DNA of 64,000 nt, taken from Celerinatantimonas diazotrophica. Its GTDB lineage: Bacteria > Pseudomonadota > Gammaproteobacteria > Enterobacterales > Celerinatantimonadaceae. The notes beneath the pieces are model-generated. The model was given only the letters and a program-made list of their open reading frames with translations. It did no database searches and was not told the DNA's origin. The position numbers and the translations under genes are program-made. Positions 1-9,146 of the stretch are shown in pieces; positions within the stretch are counted from its first letter, which is position 1, and each line of letters opens with the position of its first letter. The stretch lies in contig NZ_SMGD01000019.1 in NCBI RefSeq assembly GCF_004339545.1, positions 1-64,000 on the forward strand, written 5' to 3'.

Positions 1-110
1 AGTCACTAACAGTCGATGATTAAATCATTTTGCAAATCATCTTCTGTGAGTGCCCACACAGATTGCTTGATAGATTGTTAAAGAACGTTGCTTCATCAGC
101 ACTTTGCCGT
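1..110 (-). other. 5' leader of an rRNA operon (16S lies left of the window)
   Basis: Read on the minus strand, this stretch carries a boxA-like antitermination sequence (GTTCTTTAACAATC, plus-strand 73-86) followed by a TGTGTGGGCACTC block, which is the conserved leader upstream of 16S rRNA in enteric and Vibrio-type bacteria. The mature 16S gene would start beyond base 1, so no rRNA itself is in the window. An open frame on the plus strand at 104-295 is an accident of this leader and is not a gene. Confidence 0.85.
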
Positions 111-124
111 TGAAGCGGATGCGC

Positions 125-153
125 ATCTTACGCATCAGCGGAAAGTCTGTCAA
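125..153 (-). promoter_or_regulatory. rRNA operon promoter P2
   Basis: On the minus strand TTGACA (plus-strand 148-153) is followed after 17 bases by TAAGAT (plus-strand 125-130). It lies between P1 and boxA, as P2 does in rrn operons. Seen directly; the role follows from position. Confidence 0.75.
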
Positions 154-254
154 CGATTATTTTCGTTTTTTGCTTTCCGTTTCAACCGCGATAAACCCGG
201 CTGAAACCCTGAAAGAGCAACCGTTGAAGCGGTGTGCCGTGTCAGTGGTGGTGC

Positions 255-282
255 ATTATAGGGATACGGCAGTTTTACGCAA
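255..282 (-). promoter_or_regulatory. rRNA operon promoter P1
   Basis: On the minus strand TTGCGT (plus-strand 277-282), 16 bases, then a perfect TATAAT (255-260), followed by the GCACCACCACTGACACGGCA-like start region typical of rrn P1. The 50 bases upstream (283-335) are A/T-rich, as expected of an UP element. Confidence 0.8.
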
Positions 283-405
283 GCGGTTTTTGTGATTTTT
301 CTCTACTTTTTGATTACTTGTAGAGATTTCATCCAATTTTGGACATGGAATGACGAAAACGATGGTATTTTATACAACTTCAGCCCATTTTTGGGTACGG
401 CACAC

Positions 406-674
406 CTAGGGACTGTTGACCTTTTGTAATTAGTTTTGCAGAAATCTGAGAGGGATTTAGGCAAGGCAAACGTTGTGCCGTGTAGTTATTGGCCACAAAG
501 AACGTTTAACGCTGGATAAATTCCTCTCAGATACTGCCCTTGGGGTTCATTTAAACGCATCCTGAACTTTGTTGCACCCTGCTTGCTTAACTCATTAAGC
601 GACGCAGGGGGCGCCGCGTTCAAAATGCGTTTAATTTGAACAAAATTCAACCACCAAAGATCAACAGTCCCTAG
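406..674. mobile_element. Non-autonomous IS5-like element (MITE) with CTAG target duplication
   Basis: Terminal inverted repeats GGACTGTTGACCTTT (410-424) and its 14/15-matching complement (656-670) are flanked on both sides by CTAG (406-409 and 671-674). A YTAR-type 4-base duplication of this kind is known for IS5-family elements. The 261-base element has no intact transposase; a second internal inverted repeat pairs 444-459 with 517-532 (15/16). Read on minus, 410-530 could encode the last residues of a transposase, so this is probably an internally deleted IS. The 92 bases at its right end recur at 20718-20809. Confidence 0.7.
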
Positions 675-789
675 TGAATCGGTAATTTTTTAAGATATGA
701 CATTCATCAAGAGATAATTAGGATTCCCTCAGGCATACCTCACCATTATGGTAAAGTATAGCCACTCTCAGTAAAGAACGAGGATAGCT

Positions 790-1332
790 ATGGTTTTAAA
801 GATATATCAGAACAAATCACCGACGTTAGCAAAGCGAGTTTATGTCGACGAAACCGCCGTGCTCGTTGGGGATATCCAACTTGAAGATGACAGTAGTATC
901 TGGCCACAGGTCGCAGCCCGTGGTGATGTCAATCAGATTCAAATTGGTCAACGCACTAACATTCAAGATGGCAGTGTCCTGCATGTCACGCGGCATAGTG
1001 AGAAAAACCCAGCCGGCTATCCACTGTATATCGGGGATGATGTCACAGTTGGCCATCATGCCACTTTACATGGCTGTTGCATTGGGAATTGCGTATTAGT
1101 TGGAATGGGCGCTATCGTGTTAGATGGTGCGATCATTGAAGACAATGTCATGGTCGGTGCTGGTAGTTTGGTACCACCGGGCAAGCGTTTACAATCAGGC
1201 TATTTATATATGGGCAGTCCCGTCACAAGAGCCCGGGCACTCACAGACGATGAAATTAAATTTTTAAAACAATCAGCTGAAAACTATCGCATCCTAAAAG
1301 ATGAATACCTCAGCGAGGCATCGGCCAAATAA
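790..1332 (+). CDS. yrdA: Gamma-carbonic anhydrase-like hexapeptide protein YrdA
   Basis: 180-residue left-handed beta-helix protein of the gamma-carbonic anhydrase/YrdA/PaaY family. Imperfect hexapeptide repeats run from about residue 20 to 155, and the three zinc-ligand histidines of the family are visible (H65, H89 or H90, H94 in the VGHHATLHG segment). Length is normal for the family. A ribosome site (GAGGA) precedes ATG 790. It stands between the rRNA operon and the opgGH/aroE block and is convergent with opgH, 32 bases away. The physiological substrate of YrdA proteins is not settled; a metal-dependent hydratase or acyltransferase-like role is inferred from the fold only. Confidence 0.9.
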   Translation: MVLKIYQNKSPTLAKRVYVDETAVLVGDIQLEDDSSIWPQVAARGDVNQIQIGQRTNIQDGSVLHVTRHSEKNPAGYPLYIGDDVTVGHHATLHGCCIGNCVLVGMGAIVLDGAIIEDNVMVGAGSLVPPGKRLQSGYLYMGSPVTRARALTDDEIKFLKQSAENYRILKDEYLSEASAK

Positions 1333-1364
1333 CACATTCACTATCTGGCCGTTGCCGTGTAAAT

Positions 1365-3578
1365 CTACAAATTATGTAGCAATGTTAGCAAGCGTTGCCC
1401 TTCTTGTGACGTTTGCTCGTGTTGCGGGGCATTCAATCTCGGCGAATCCACTCTTGGTAAGCCCGCTAAAGCTTGCATCAGAGCCGGAGTGTTTTGCACC
1501 CGGGCCTGTTCTTTTGCATTCAAAAAGCTGACGGCTTGTTCGATACTGTGCGCATCCGCAATTTTAATTGCCGCGGTTGCATCGATAGCTTCGACATCCC
1601 CCGCCTCTCTTGACTCATAACGATCCATCAATTGCATATGGATGTTAAACCAGCTTTTATCACTGGCGATATCAATTAATGATGGCGTTTGGATAAGCTG
1701 TTGTTCGTACGTTGCCAATGCTTGCTCCATCTCTTGCCAGATAGGTGGCAACTGAGCTTCCTCGGGAATCTTTAAAATACCCCAACGTTTAATCACCTGA
1801 CCTATTTTATTTGAGCCTGTCCATGATGACAGCGGCACCGCTAACACCATACCGATAATTGCTGGCGACAACCAAGCTAGAACATCGAGTGAAATTACAT
1901 ATGATGATATCGCCAGGATCATTCCGCCAATCACATGCCAACGATGACGATGCCACAGCTCTATCCAAGGGATACGCCCATCATCACGACGCTGCGGATT
2001 CCAACCACTATCTTGACCTAACACGATAGAGGTCACCGCCCCCGAATGGATTAGCATCATAATGGGGGCTATCAGAGCTGAAACAATCATCTCAACGATG
2101 AAGCTTATCAATACTTTTAAGAAGCCTCCTGCTTCGCTGCGACTTTTTTTATCCCAGAGAAACGAAATGAGCCCCAGTACTTTCGGACCAAATAAGATCC
2201 CCATCGTCACGACAAATAACCGTAAGGCTCGTTCAGGATCCATCAGCGGCCAAGTGGGAAACAACGAATATCCTTGCGGAAAGTATTCAGGGCGCACAAA
2301 CTGATATTGCAGTGCTAACAAAAGGCCTGAAATAATTAGCATTAGCCATAGTGGAGAAGACAGATAGGACATAATTCCAGTCATGATGTGCATACGACTG
2401 ACCCAATGCAGACGTTTGCCACCGATCACCCGAGAATGCTGCAGATTCCCCTGACACCAACGTCGGTCACGTACGGCTAGATCAATAATCGACGGCGGTG
2501 ATTCTTCATATGATTCATTCAGATCATCTGCAATCTCAACACTCCAGCCGCTACGACGTAACAACGCCGCTTCGACAAAGTCATGGCTTAAAATATGGCC
2601 ACCAAATGGTGGCTTACCTGGCAATTTAGGTAACCCCGCAGATTGCATAAATGCCTTGGTCCGAATAATTGCGTTATGCCCCCAGAAGTTGCCCTCTTTT
2701 TGCGTCCACCAAGACAATCCAGACCCGACAATCGGCCCATACACGCGTCCAGCAAACTGCTGCAAGCGAGCCACAAGCGTCGTCCCATTAATTAAACGAG
2801 GAATCGTCTGTAGCAGACCCAAGTCAGGATTTTGCTGCATCCGCCGCGCCATTTCGACCATCACGCGGCCACTCATTAGACTATCTGCATCGAGCACTAA
2901 AAGATGATCATATAAACTTCCCCAGCGCACGCAGAAATCCTCAACATTCCCCGACTTACGGGCAATATTTTGGCGGCGGCGACGATAATAAATATTGACT
3001 TTATCGCCGATATTCTCTCGCATCAGCATCACGGCCTGTTCTTCTTTACGAGCCATATCCGCATCTGTCGTGTCACTGATAATGCACCAGTCAAAATGCC
3101 CTTGCCCACCGGCTTCAACAACTTGTCTGGCCATTGCCTCAAGACCGGCAAATAGTCGAGCCGGATCTTCATTATAGGTTGGCATTAGTACTGCTGTACG
3201 AGTCGTTATAGGCTCATCAGACCACTGCACTTCTTTATTGGAGCGGGCCAGCACCGAAAAAAATCCAGCAATGGCACCAGTAAACGCCACCGTAATCCAA
3301 CAGAAGGTCAGTGCGAATAAAATCAGAACCATATATTCCAGCGGAGTTAAACCGCCAATTCCTAATACAGCCCGCATTTCATTAATGGCTAAAGCAGAGA
3401 TTACTAATGCCCCACCCAGTACCAATATGCGCCGCCAAGACAATGAACGCACCGCACTGCGATTGATCGGTTGGCGAACTTGAGCAGCACTAAAATGATG
3501 GAGATCCTGTGCTGGCATTTCGGCTCGATGCTCATTCGGCATTCCCGGCTCACATGAGTTAGGAGTTTCTTGCATCAT
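1365..3578 (-). CDS. opgH: Glucans biosynthesis glucosyltransferase H
   Basis: Inner-membrane family-2 glucosyltransferase that polymerises and exports the beta-1,2-glucose backbone of osmoregulated periplasmic glucans from UDP-glucose. Seen: two transmembrane segments at about 51-70 and 80-108, a cytoplasmic GT2 domain with DAD (230-232), SHD (331-333) and RRW (372-374) motifs, then several C-terminal membrane spans. At 737 residues it is about 110 shorter than E. coli OpgH (847). Its first membrane span begins near residue 50 instead of about 139, so the N-terminal cytosolic region that binds FtsZ in E. coli is largely absent. ATG 3578 follows opgG after 8 bases with an AGG ribosome site, so the two form an operon. 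Confidence 0.94.
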   Translation of the reverse strand: MMQETPNSCEPGMPNEHRAEMPAQDLHHFSAAQVRQPINRSAVRSLSWRRILVLGGALVISALAINEMRAVLGIGGLTPLEYMVLILFALTFCWITVAFTGAIAGFFSVLARSNKEVQWSDEPITTRTAVLMPTYNEDPARLFAGLEAMARQVVEAGGQGHFDWCIISDTTDADMARKEEQAVMLMRENIGDKVNIYYRRRRQNIARKSGNVEDFCVRWGSLYDHLLVLDADSLMSGRVMVEMARRMQQNPDLGLLQTIPRLINGTTLVARLQQFAGRVYGPIVGSGLSWWTQKEGNFWGHNAIIRTKAFMQSAGLPKLPGKPPFGGHILSHDFVEAALLRRSGWSVEIADDLNESYEESPPSIIDLAVRDRRWCQGNLQHSRVIGGKRLHWVSRMHIMTGIMSYLSSPLWLMLIISGLLLALQYQFVRPEYFPQGYSLFPTWPLMDPERALRLFVVTMGILFGPKVLGLISFLWDKKSRSEAGGFLKVLISFIVEMIVSALIAPIMMLIHSGAVTSIVLGQDSGWNPQRRDDGRIPWIELWHRHRWHVIGGMILAISSYVISLDVLAWLSPAIIGMVLAVPLSSWTGSNKIGQVIKRWGILKIPEEAQLPPIWQEMEQALATYEQQLIQTPSLIDIASDKSWFNIHMQLMDRYESREAGDVEAIDATAAIKIADAHSIEQAVSFLNAKEQARVQNTPALMQALAGLPRVDSPRLNAPQHEQTSQEGQRLLTLLHNL

Positions 3579-3586
3579 GACCTCGA

Positions 3587-5194
3587 TTAATTAGCAGTCC
3601 AACGATCAAGCCAAGTTTCAGCTTTACGATTATCGGAAAAAGTTAGTTCCGCCCGCAGCTCCGACGATTTTTGCCCATCCGCATCAAGGATAAATCGTAC
3701 GCGATATCCCGGATTATGTGGGTTTTTCACCAGAGAAACATTTGATACTTTGCCAGCAGAAGCTGTGACATTTACGGTGGGCATCGGAGCATTTACCACA
3801 GATTTGCCTTTCGCCCCCGAGTAATCAATCACAAATATCCGTTTGTTTGCATCAGAACTCCCTGGAGCCTGACCACTGTAAGTACCACTAACGATATAGG
3901 TTGTATTACTGGGCGGATGTGGTGACTGTCCCCAATGCAAGCGATACGAAAAGTCATATTCACTGCCTGCTTTTAGCGGATCTTTAGGCTGCCAATATGC
4001 GACGATATTGTTATGGATTTCACTATCCGATGGGATTTCAATGAGTGTCACGCTACCTTTGCCCCAGTTACCAATAGGCTCAACCCAAAGGCTAGGACGG
4101 TCCTGAAAATTGGCTTTTAGATCCTGATAATCAGAAAACTTGCGATCACGTTGCATCAAACCAAAGCCAATCGGAGCTTCGTCAACAAAACTACTCATCT
4201 GCAAGGTTTTGGGATTATTCAAAGGACGCCAGAGACGTTCACCTTTACCATTCACCATTAACAGTCCGTCAGAATTGTGCACTTCAGGACGATAATCATC
4301 GATATTCTGGCGATCATTGGTTGAGAACATATACATACTGTTCATCGGTGCCAATCCAACTTTTCGAATGTCCTTACGTGGAAACAGCGAAGCCTCGACA
4401 TCCACTACCGTGTCATCATTGGGTCGAATCGTAAAACGATAGGCACCGGTTACACTCGGACTATCAAGCAATGCATTCACGACGATGCTATTGCTGCTGG
4501 CACTAGGTTTTTCTACCCAGAAAGCCCGAAAAACTGGGATCTCTTCACCCTTCGGATCGGCTGTATCAATCGCTAAACCACGAGCAGATGCCCCCCAGCT
4601 TTCACCTTTACCAATTGCCTTAAAATAGCTAGCGCCTTGAAACTGCATCACTTTGTTATAAGTTTCAGGCTGATTGAGATGGTAATACAAACTTAAGCCA
4701 GAAAAACCAATATCTTGTTCAGGCAATGGCAACGCCTGACCCGCGGTATTGGTAAAATATTTAGGTGAAAAAGCAATATGCTGCGCTTGATCACCATCAA
4801 CCTTCGCAATCTCAACCGGCATCTTAAAATAAGAGCCGCGCATCAACAGTTGCATTTTAAATGGTAAATTATCTTTGCCCCAGATCGCCTGAGCCGGTTG
4901 GAAAAGAATATTTTGATAATCTGCCAATGACATATCGACAAGTTTTTTCGGCAGCGGTTCTCGCGGTGCCTGATAAGGCGAGTGCGACAGTTTTTTTGCT
5001 ATCTGGATAACTTGATTGCGGTCATATGGACCACTTTTGGTATATTGAACATAAGGCTGAGGAGGTTGGTCCCCATTCATCGTATCATCAGCATATGCAT
5101 AACTGGCGGTCACTGAAACCAGTGAAAAGGCAACAACAATTTGCTGTGTTTTCTGCCACAAGTTACCCATCTGGTGCTTCTGAGTTTTCTTCAT
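3587..5194 (-). CDS. opgG: Glucans biosynthesis protein G, periplasmic
   Basis: 535-residue OpgG/MdoG protein, needed in the periplasm for release or modification of osmoregulated glucans. Seen: a long basic N-terminus and hydrophobic signal peptide ending around residue 35 (ASYAYADD), then the conserved OpgG beta-sandwich with features such as SLYYHLNQPE and the acidic motif near the middle. E. coli MdoG is 511 residues, so length agrees. ATG 5194 is preceded by AAAGGTAG. It is the first gene of the opgGH operon. The 282 bases upstream are A/T-rich and should contain the promoter, but I could not choose one convincing -35/-10 pair. Confidence 0.93.
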   Translation of the reverse strand: MKKTQKHQMGNLWQKTQQIVVAFSLVSVTASYAYADDTMNGDQPPQPYVQYTKSGPYDRNQVIQIAKKLSHSPYQAPREPLPKKLVDMSLADYQNILFQPAQAIWGKDNLPFKMQLLMRGSYFKMPVEIAKVDGDQAQHIAFSPKYFTNTAGQALPLPEQDIGFSGLSLYYHLNQPETYNKVMQFQGASYFKAIGKGESWGASARGLAIDTADPKGEEIPVFRAFWVEKPSASSNSIVVNALLDSPSVTGAYRFTIRPNDDTVVDVEASLFPRKDIRKVGLAPMNSMYMFSTNDRQNIDDYRPEVHNSDGLLMVNGKGERLWRPLNNPKTLQMSSFVDEAPIGFGLMQRDRKFSDYQDLKANFQDRPSLWVEPIGNWGKGSVTLIEIPSDSEIHNNIVAYWQPKDPLKAGSEYDFSYRLHWGQSPHPPSNTTYIVSGTYSGQAPGSSDANKRIFVIDYSGAKGKSVVNAPMPTVNVTASAGKVSNVSLVKNPHNPGYRVRFILDADGQKSSELRAELTFSDNRKAETWLDRWTAN

Positions 5195-5476
5195 GAAATC
5201 TACCTTTACTGGTACGTTATTTAAACGCTAATTAGGGAATCATCTTGTTATTTTGTCGCTCCCCTATGACATCGGGATCTCTCTATTGTTTATTTATTCA
5301 TCATTTTCATGAAATAGTCGCTAATACTTTTATTAAGAGTCTTTAGCTCAAAATAAACAACAAGATAAAAACATGACGACTAATATAATTGAGCTTATTA
5401 AAAAAGAACATCCATAAATATAGATATCGATTTCCCCATAGAGTAGTTATTATCCCATTCAAATCGATTACATTGA
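5195..5476. other. Intergenic region between aroE and opgG
   Basis: 282 A/T-rich bases without a credible ORF. It must hold the opgGH promoter and the 3' end of the aroE transcript. No strong terminator hairpin or known operator was recognised. Confidence 0.5.
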
Positions 5477-6295
5477 TTAAGTACGCAGGTTTCGACGTAA
5501 TTCGTTAATAACAGAACGAGTTCCAGGGCGTAAACCACGCCAGATGGCAAAACTTTCAGCCGCTTGAGAGACTAACATTCCCACACCATCAAGCACTTGC
5601 CGGGCCCCCAGATTTTTAGCCCATTGATTAAAAGGCGTCAATCCAGACATATACATCATGTCATAACAACAAATTTTATGATGAATGAGCGCATCTGGCA
5701 GCGCCAATGCATGACCACTCAGACTGGCTGAGGTAGCATTAATAATTAAATCAAATGACTCATCCAGCGCTTCAATTAATGAATAATCCACATGACCATA
5801 ATCGCTAAACTGGTCTGCAAGCGCCTTGGCTTTAGCTGGCGTGCGATTACAAATAACGACTTGGGCGGGATTGGCTTTTAGTAACGGGCCTAATACACCA
5901 CGGGCAGCGCCGCCTGCGCCCACCAGCAAAATTTTCTGATTTTCAAGTCCGCCAAACTCGAGTTTTAAATCCGCGAGCAACCCTGCTCCATCGGTATTAT
6001 CACCTAAGATAATACCGTCATCGGTGACCTTCAGGGTATTAACGGCCTGAGCCAACTTGGCCCGCTCAGTCAGTTGCTGCGCATAATGATAAGCTTCTTG
6101 CTTAAACGGTACGGTCACATTGCAACCGCGTAATCCATTTGCAAATAACACATTGATCCCTTCTACGAAACGATCTTCAGGAAGGTCAAGTGCTTCGTAA
6201 GTCATCTGCTGAAAGGTTTGACGGGCAAAAAGGGTGTGAATAAACGGAGATTTGGAATGACTAACCGGATGACCGATCACTGCATAACGATCCAC
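5477..6295 (-). CDS. aroE: Shikimate dehydrogenase (NADP+)
   Basis: Reduces 3-dehydroshikimate to shikimate in aromatic amino acid synthesis. Seen: substrate-binding serines in HSKSP (residues 13-17), catalytic Lys65 in VPFKQ, Asp102 in GDNTDG, and the nucleotide-binding GAGGAAR (126-132) followed by NRT, which binds the NADP phosphate. 272 residues, as in E. coli. The start is GTG 6295, preceded by TGAGG seven bases upstream. It stands in the conserved aroE-hemF-tsaC neighbourhood. Confidence 0.96.
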   Translation of the reverse strand: MDRYAVIGHPVSHSKSPFIHTLFARQTFQQMTYEALDLPEDRFVEGINVLFANGLRGCNVTVPFKQEAYHYAQQLTERAKLAQAVNTLKVTDDGIILGDNTDGAGLLADLKLEFGGLENQKILLVGAGGAARGVLGPLLKANPAQVVICNRTPAKAKALADQFSDYGHVDYSLIEALDESFDLIINATSASLSGHALALPDALIHHKICCYDMMYMSGLTPFNQWAKNLGARQVLDGVGMLVSQAAESFAIWRGLRPGTRSVINELRRNLRT

Positions 6296-6406
6296 AATAC
6301 GCCTCAGGTTGAAAATAAGTAAATAATCATCACACCTTAGCGATTTTTCACGGTAATTTCGAGGAGCAATTACAATACAGTGGCTAATGCCACTGTATTT
6401 ATCATA

Positions 6407-6763
6407 TTAATCTTCCAGAGCAACATCATCATCATCATTGCTTACATAGTCATCATTGCCGGCTATTACTTTCGGCGATCCAACCAGAGCATGAAAACGA
6501 CGACGCCCAGTACGTTGTTTAAATTTAAGCCAAGTTTTTTCCTCGAGCGATTCAGCGGTTTGTTCACCACGACAAACAGCGACAAAATGTTGCTCAACCA
6601 CATCATTCGGCTGACGAATTTGTTCATCAAGCTCTTTAAATGCGTGGCCAAAGCTTTCTAACACCTGCGCTTCTTTAATCGTAAAAACCCCAGAGCGTGA
6701 AAACCCTCTTGGAAAATGCTTGTCGTCATAAAAACGACGATTCGTTGCAAAAGATCCACTCAT
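6407..6763 (-). CDS. maoP: Macrodomain Ori organisation protein MaoP (DUF413)
   Basis: About 118 residues, closely matching E. coli MaoP/YifE: NRRFYDDKHFPRGFSRSG, then FTIKEAQVLE, then FVAVCRGE and the RFH motif are collinear with the E. coli protein. MaoP acts with the cis site maoS to organise the Ori macrodomain of the nucleoid in Dam-containing gammaproteobacteria. I placed the start at ATG 6763 (MSGSF) with GATGAAG upstream; a 13-residue extension to 6802 is open but not conserved. Its presence near an rRNA operon and origin-proximal genes fits its role. I saw no maoS sequence that I can support. Confidence 0.85.
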   Translation of the reverse strand: MSGSFATNRRFYDDKHFPRGFSRSGVFTIKEAQVLESFGHAFKELDEQIRQPNDVVEQHFVAVCRGEQTAESLEEKTWLKFKQRTGRRRFHALVGSPKVIAGNDDYVSNDDDDVALED

Positions 6764-6890
6764 CACTAGCTTCATCTCTTCTAAAACGATGCATAGCATC
6801 ACAACTAACTTTCACAGTGAGTAAATAATCTAAAGTAAGTAAACATGCAAGCAAAAATGATGAATTTTTTGTTTAAATCAATCTTGGTTC

Positions 6891-7811
6891 TCATTCATCT
6901 AACCAATTGCGAGGCTTGAGATATTCGCCAAGCCTAGACTCATCTGAATTAGCCTGAGGCTGATACCCATATTGCCAGCGAACCAAAGGTGGCATGGACA
7001 TCAAAATCGATTCCGTTCGTCCCCCACTTTGCAAGCCAAACAAAGTACCGCGATCGTAAACTAAATTAAACTCCACATAACGGCCACGACGATATAATTG
7101 GAAGTCTCTTTGTGCCTGCTCGTATGGATGCGCCATACGTCGTTTGACGATCGGTAAATAACCATCTAAAAATCCCTGCCCTACCGCTTTAAGGTAGGCA
7201 AAACAACTGGCAAAATCAGGGCTATTTAGATCATCAAAAAATAATCCACCAACACCGCGCGCCTCATGTCGATGAGGCAGATAAAAATACTCATCACACC
7301 ACTTCTTATGCTCACGATAACGTTCTTCACCAAATGGCACACACAGATCATGGGCGACCTGATGCCAGTGGCGAATATCTTCGTCAAATGGATAAAACGG
7401 TGTTAAATCAAATCCCCCACCAAACCACCAGATAGGCTCCTGCCCCGGCTTATCCGCCACAAAAAAGCGAACATTAGCATGGCTGGTTGGCACATATGGA
7501 TTAAGCGGATGTGCGACCACAGAGACCCCCATCGCCTCAAACTTGCATCCGCTTAGCTCAGGACGATTGGCACTCGCTGAGGGTGGCAGCGTATCACCTT
7601 GCACATGCGAGAAATTCACACCCGCCTGCTCGAAAACTTGGTTGTTTAGAATCCGACTCTCACCGCCGCCTTTTAACCCTCGTTCACTCGGATCTTTGCT
7701 CCAAGAATCAATGGCGAACGGCTTGTTATCAAATGCAGCAAACGCCTTACAAATCTCATCTTGTAGTGTGTTTAAATACTCAAATACTTGCTCTCGATTA
7801 ACCGTGACCAT
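6891..7811 (-). CDS. hemF: Oxygen-dependent coproporphyrinogen III oxidase
   Basis: Decarboxylates coproporphyrinogen III to protoporphyrinogen IX with O2 in heme synthesis; cytoplasmic homodimer. Seen: [15 protein letters not shown] near residue 125, [15 protein letters not shown], and the C-terminal segment running from [12 protein letters not shown] to [13 protein letters not shown], all diagnostic. About 306 residues, the family norm. I chose ATG 7811 with AAGAGAG upstream instead of the TTG one codon earlier. It follows tsaC on the same strand after 15 bases, so the two are probably cotranscribed. Confidence 0.96.
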   Translation of the reverse strand: MVTVNREQVFEYLNTLQDEICKAFAAFDNKPFAIDSWSKDPSERGLKGGGESRILNNQVFEQAGVNFSHVQGDTLPPSASANRPELSGCKFEAMGVSVVAHPLNPYVPTSHANVRFFVADKPGQEPIWWFGGGFDLTPFYPFDEDIRHWHQVAHDLCVPFGEERYREHKKWCDEYFYLPHRHEARGVGGLFFDDLNSPDFASCFAYLKAVGQGFLDGYLPIVKRRMAHPYEQAQRDFQLYRRGRYVEFNLVYDRGTLFGLQSGGRTESILMSMPPLVRWQYGYQPQANSDESRLGEYLKPRNWLDE

Positions 7812-7826
7812 CAATGACTCTCTTTT

Positions 7827-8405
7827 TTATTCACGAAAGATCTGACCACTGCGGCCATCTATAATCTTACTCGGTTTTTTACGTCCACCCGTTTGCCCCT
7901 GCAAAATAGTATCAAGTTGGTTCCCTAGCTGGGCAACGACCTCTTCGTAGCAAAGAGCAGCAGGCTGACCCGATAGATTCGCACTGGTTGAAATAAGTGG
8001 CTTGCCAAAGGCCTGACACAGATCGATCACTTGAGAATGATCGGTGACACGCACGGCAACGGTATCAAATTGGCCACTGACCCAATCACTTGTTTTTTTC
8101 GATGTCGGCAACACCCAGGTCACAGCCCCCGGCCAGCTTGCAAAAATCTGCTGACGACGCGACTCGCTTAATGAGTGTATATCAACGTATGGGGCGAGCT
8201 GTTCAAAACTACCGGCAATCAAGATCAGTCCCTTTTCTTTAGCGCGCTGTTTAATCGTCAATAATTGTTGAATCGCCTGAGGATTATCCGGATCGCAACC
8301 TAAACCAAAAACACCCTCCGTCGGATAGGCAATCACCTCTCCGCGTTTTAGCGCACTGACCGCTTGATCAAGATTACTCAACGTTATTTCCTCATTGTTA
8401 CGCAT
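7827..8405 (-). CDS. tsaC: Threonylcarbamoyl-AMP synthase
   Basis: Makes threonylcarbamoyl-AMP from threonine, bicarbonate and ATP, the first step of t6A37 tRNA modification. Seen: YPTEGVFGLGCDP, the basic KQRAKEKG segment and STSANLSG, all typical of the YrdC/TsaC fold. 192 residues matches the short TsaC form. ATG 8405. It is divergent from purE (253 bases between starts) and upstream of hemF. Confidence 0.94.
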   Translation of the reverse strand: MRNNEEITLSNLDQAVSALKRGEVIAYPTEGVFGLGCDPDNPQAIQQLLTIKQRAKEKGLILIAGSFEQLAPYVDIHSLSESRRQQIFASWPGAVTWVLPTSKKTSDWVSGQFDTVAVRVTDHSQVIDLCQAFGKPLISTSANLSGQPAALCYEEVVAQLGNQLDTILQGQTGGRKKPSKIIDGRSGQIFRE

Positions 8406-8587
8406 AACTCAAAATTGGCACAGCCAAACCTTTCAGCAAAAAAGATAAAAATCACAAACTGATTAACATCTCTCAACGTCGCGACCATACGCGATTAATT
8501 CCCGATGTGACAGTCTTGCTATGGACCGCTCACTTCAGATTAGGCACAGCGCATTATTTTGCACGCGATAGCAAATGTGAACAAGTC

Positions 8588-8615
8588 TGCACAGGTGGAC
8601 ATTTGTGTATATAAT
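8588..8615 (+). promoter_or_regulatory. Putative purEK promoter
   Basis: TGCACA (8588-8593), 16 bases, then TATAAT (8610-8615), 43 bases before the purE start. Immediately downstream (8614-8630) is ATGCCAATCGTTTCGAT, an imperfect PurR-box-like sequence carrying one extra base relative to the consensus. The promoter is reasonable; the PurR site is only suggestive. Confidence 0.45.
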
Positions 8616-8658
8616 GCCAATCGTTTCGATATAAGCAGCAAACTCATAGGAGTCGGAA

Positions 8659-9144
8659 ATGAAAGTCGGAATTATTATGGGCTCTAAGTCCGACTGGCCA
8701 ACCATGTTGCATGCCGCCACCATGTTGGACCAGTTTAACATCGCATATGAAACCAAAGTCGTCTCGGCTCATCGCACCCCCCAATTGTTAGCCGACTACG
8801 CACAAAGCGCCAACGAGCGTGGCATTAAAGTGATTATTGCCGGGGCCGGCGGAGCCGCACATTTGCCCGGAATGTGTGCCGCCTTTACTTCGCTCCCCGT
8901 TTTAGGGGTTCCGGTTAAATCACGAGCACTCAAAGGGATGGATTCGCTGTTATCCATTGTGCAAATGCCTAAAGGTGTGGCCGTTGGAACCTTAGCTATC
9001 GGCGATTCAGGCGCTGCCAATGCCGGGCTGTTAGCCGCGCAAATCTTGGCAACAAGCGATCCTGAACTCATGAAAAAGATTGATGCATTCCGCCAAGAGC
9101 AGACGGAGCAAGTTCTTTCTCATCCCGACCCAAGCGAGGAGTAA
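8659..9144 (+). CDS. purE: N5-carboxyaminoimidazole ribonucleotide mutase
   Basis: Class I PurE, converting N5-CAIR to CAIR in purine synthesis. Seen: GSKSDWPTM (8-16), SAHRTP (41-46) and [12 protein letters not shown], the substrate-binding loops. 161 residues, normal. Ribosome site AGGAG before ATG 8659. The gene ends two bases before purK, whose own ribosome site GAGGAG lies in the purE tail, so the two are translationally linked. Confidence 0.96.
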   Translation: MKVGIIMGSKSDWPTMLHAATMLDQFNIAYETKVVSAHRTPQLLADYAQSANERGIKVIIAGAGGAAHLPGMCAAFTSLPVLGVPVKSRALKGMDSLLSIVQMPKGVAVGTLAIGDSGAANAGLLAAQILATSDPELMKKIDAFRQEQTEQVLSHPDPSEE

Positions 9145-9146
9145 CG

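Noticed and set aside
104-295. Plus-strand ORF of 63 codons near the left edge
   Set aside because: It lies antisense to the rRNA promoters and leader (P1, P2, boxA), which explain the sequence fully.
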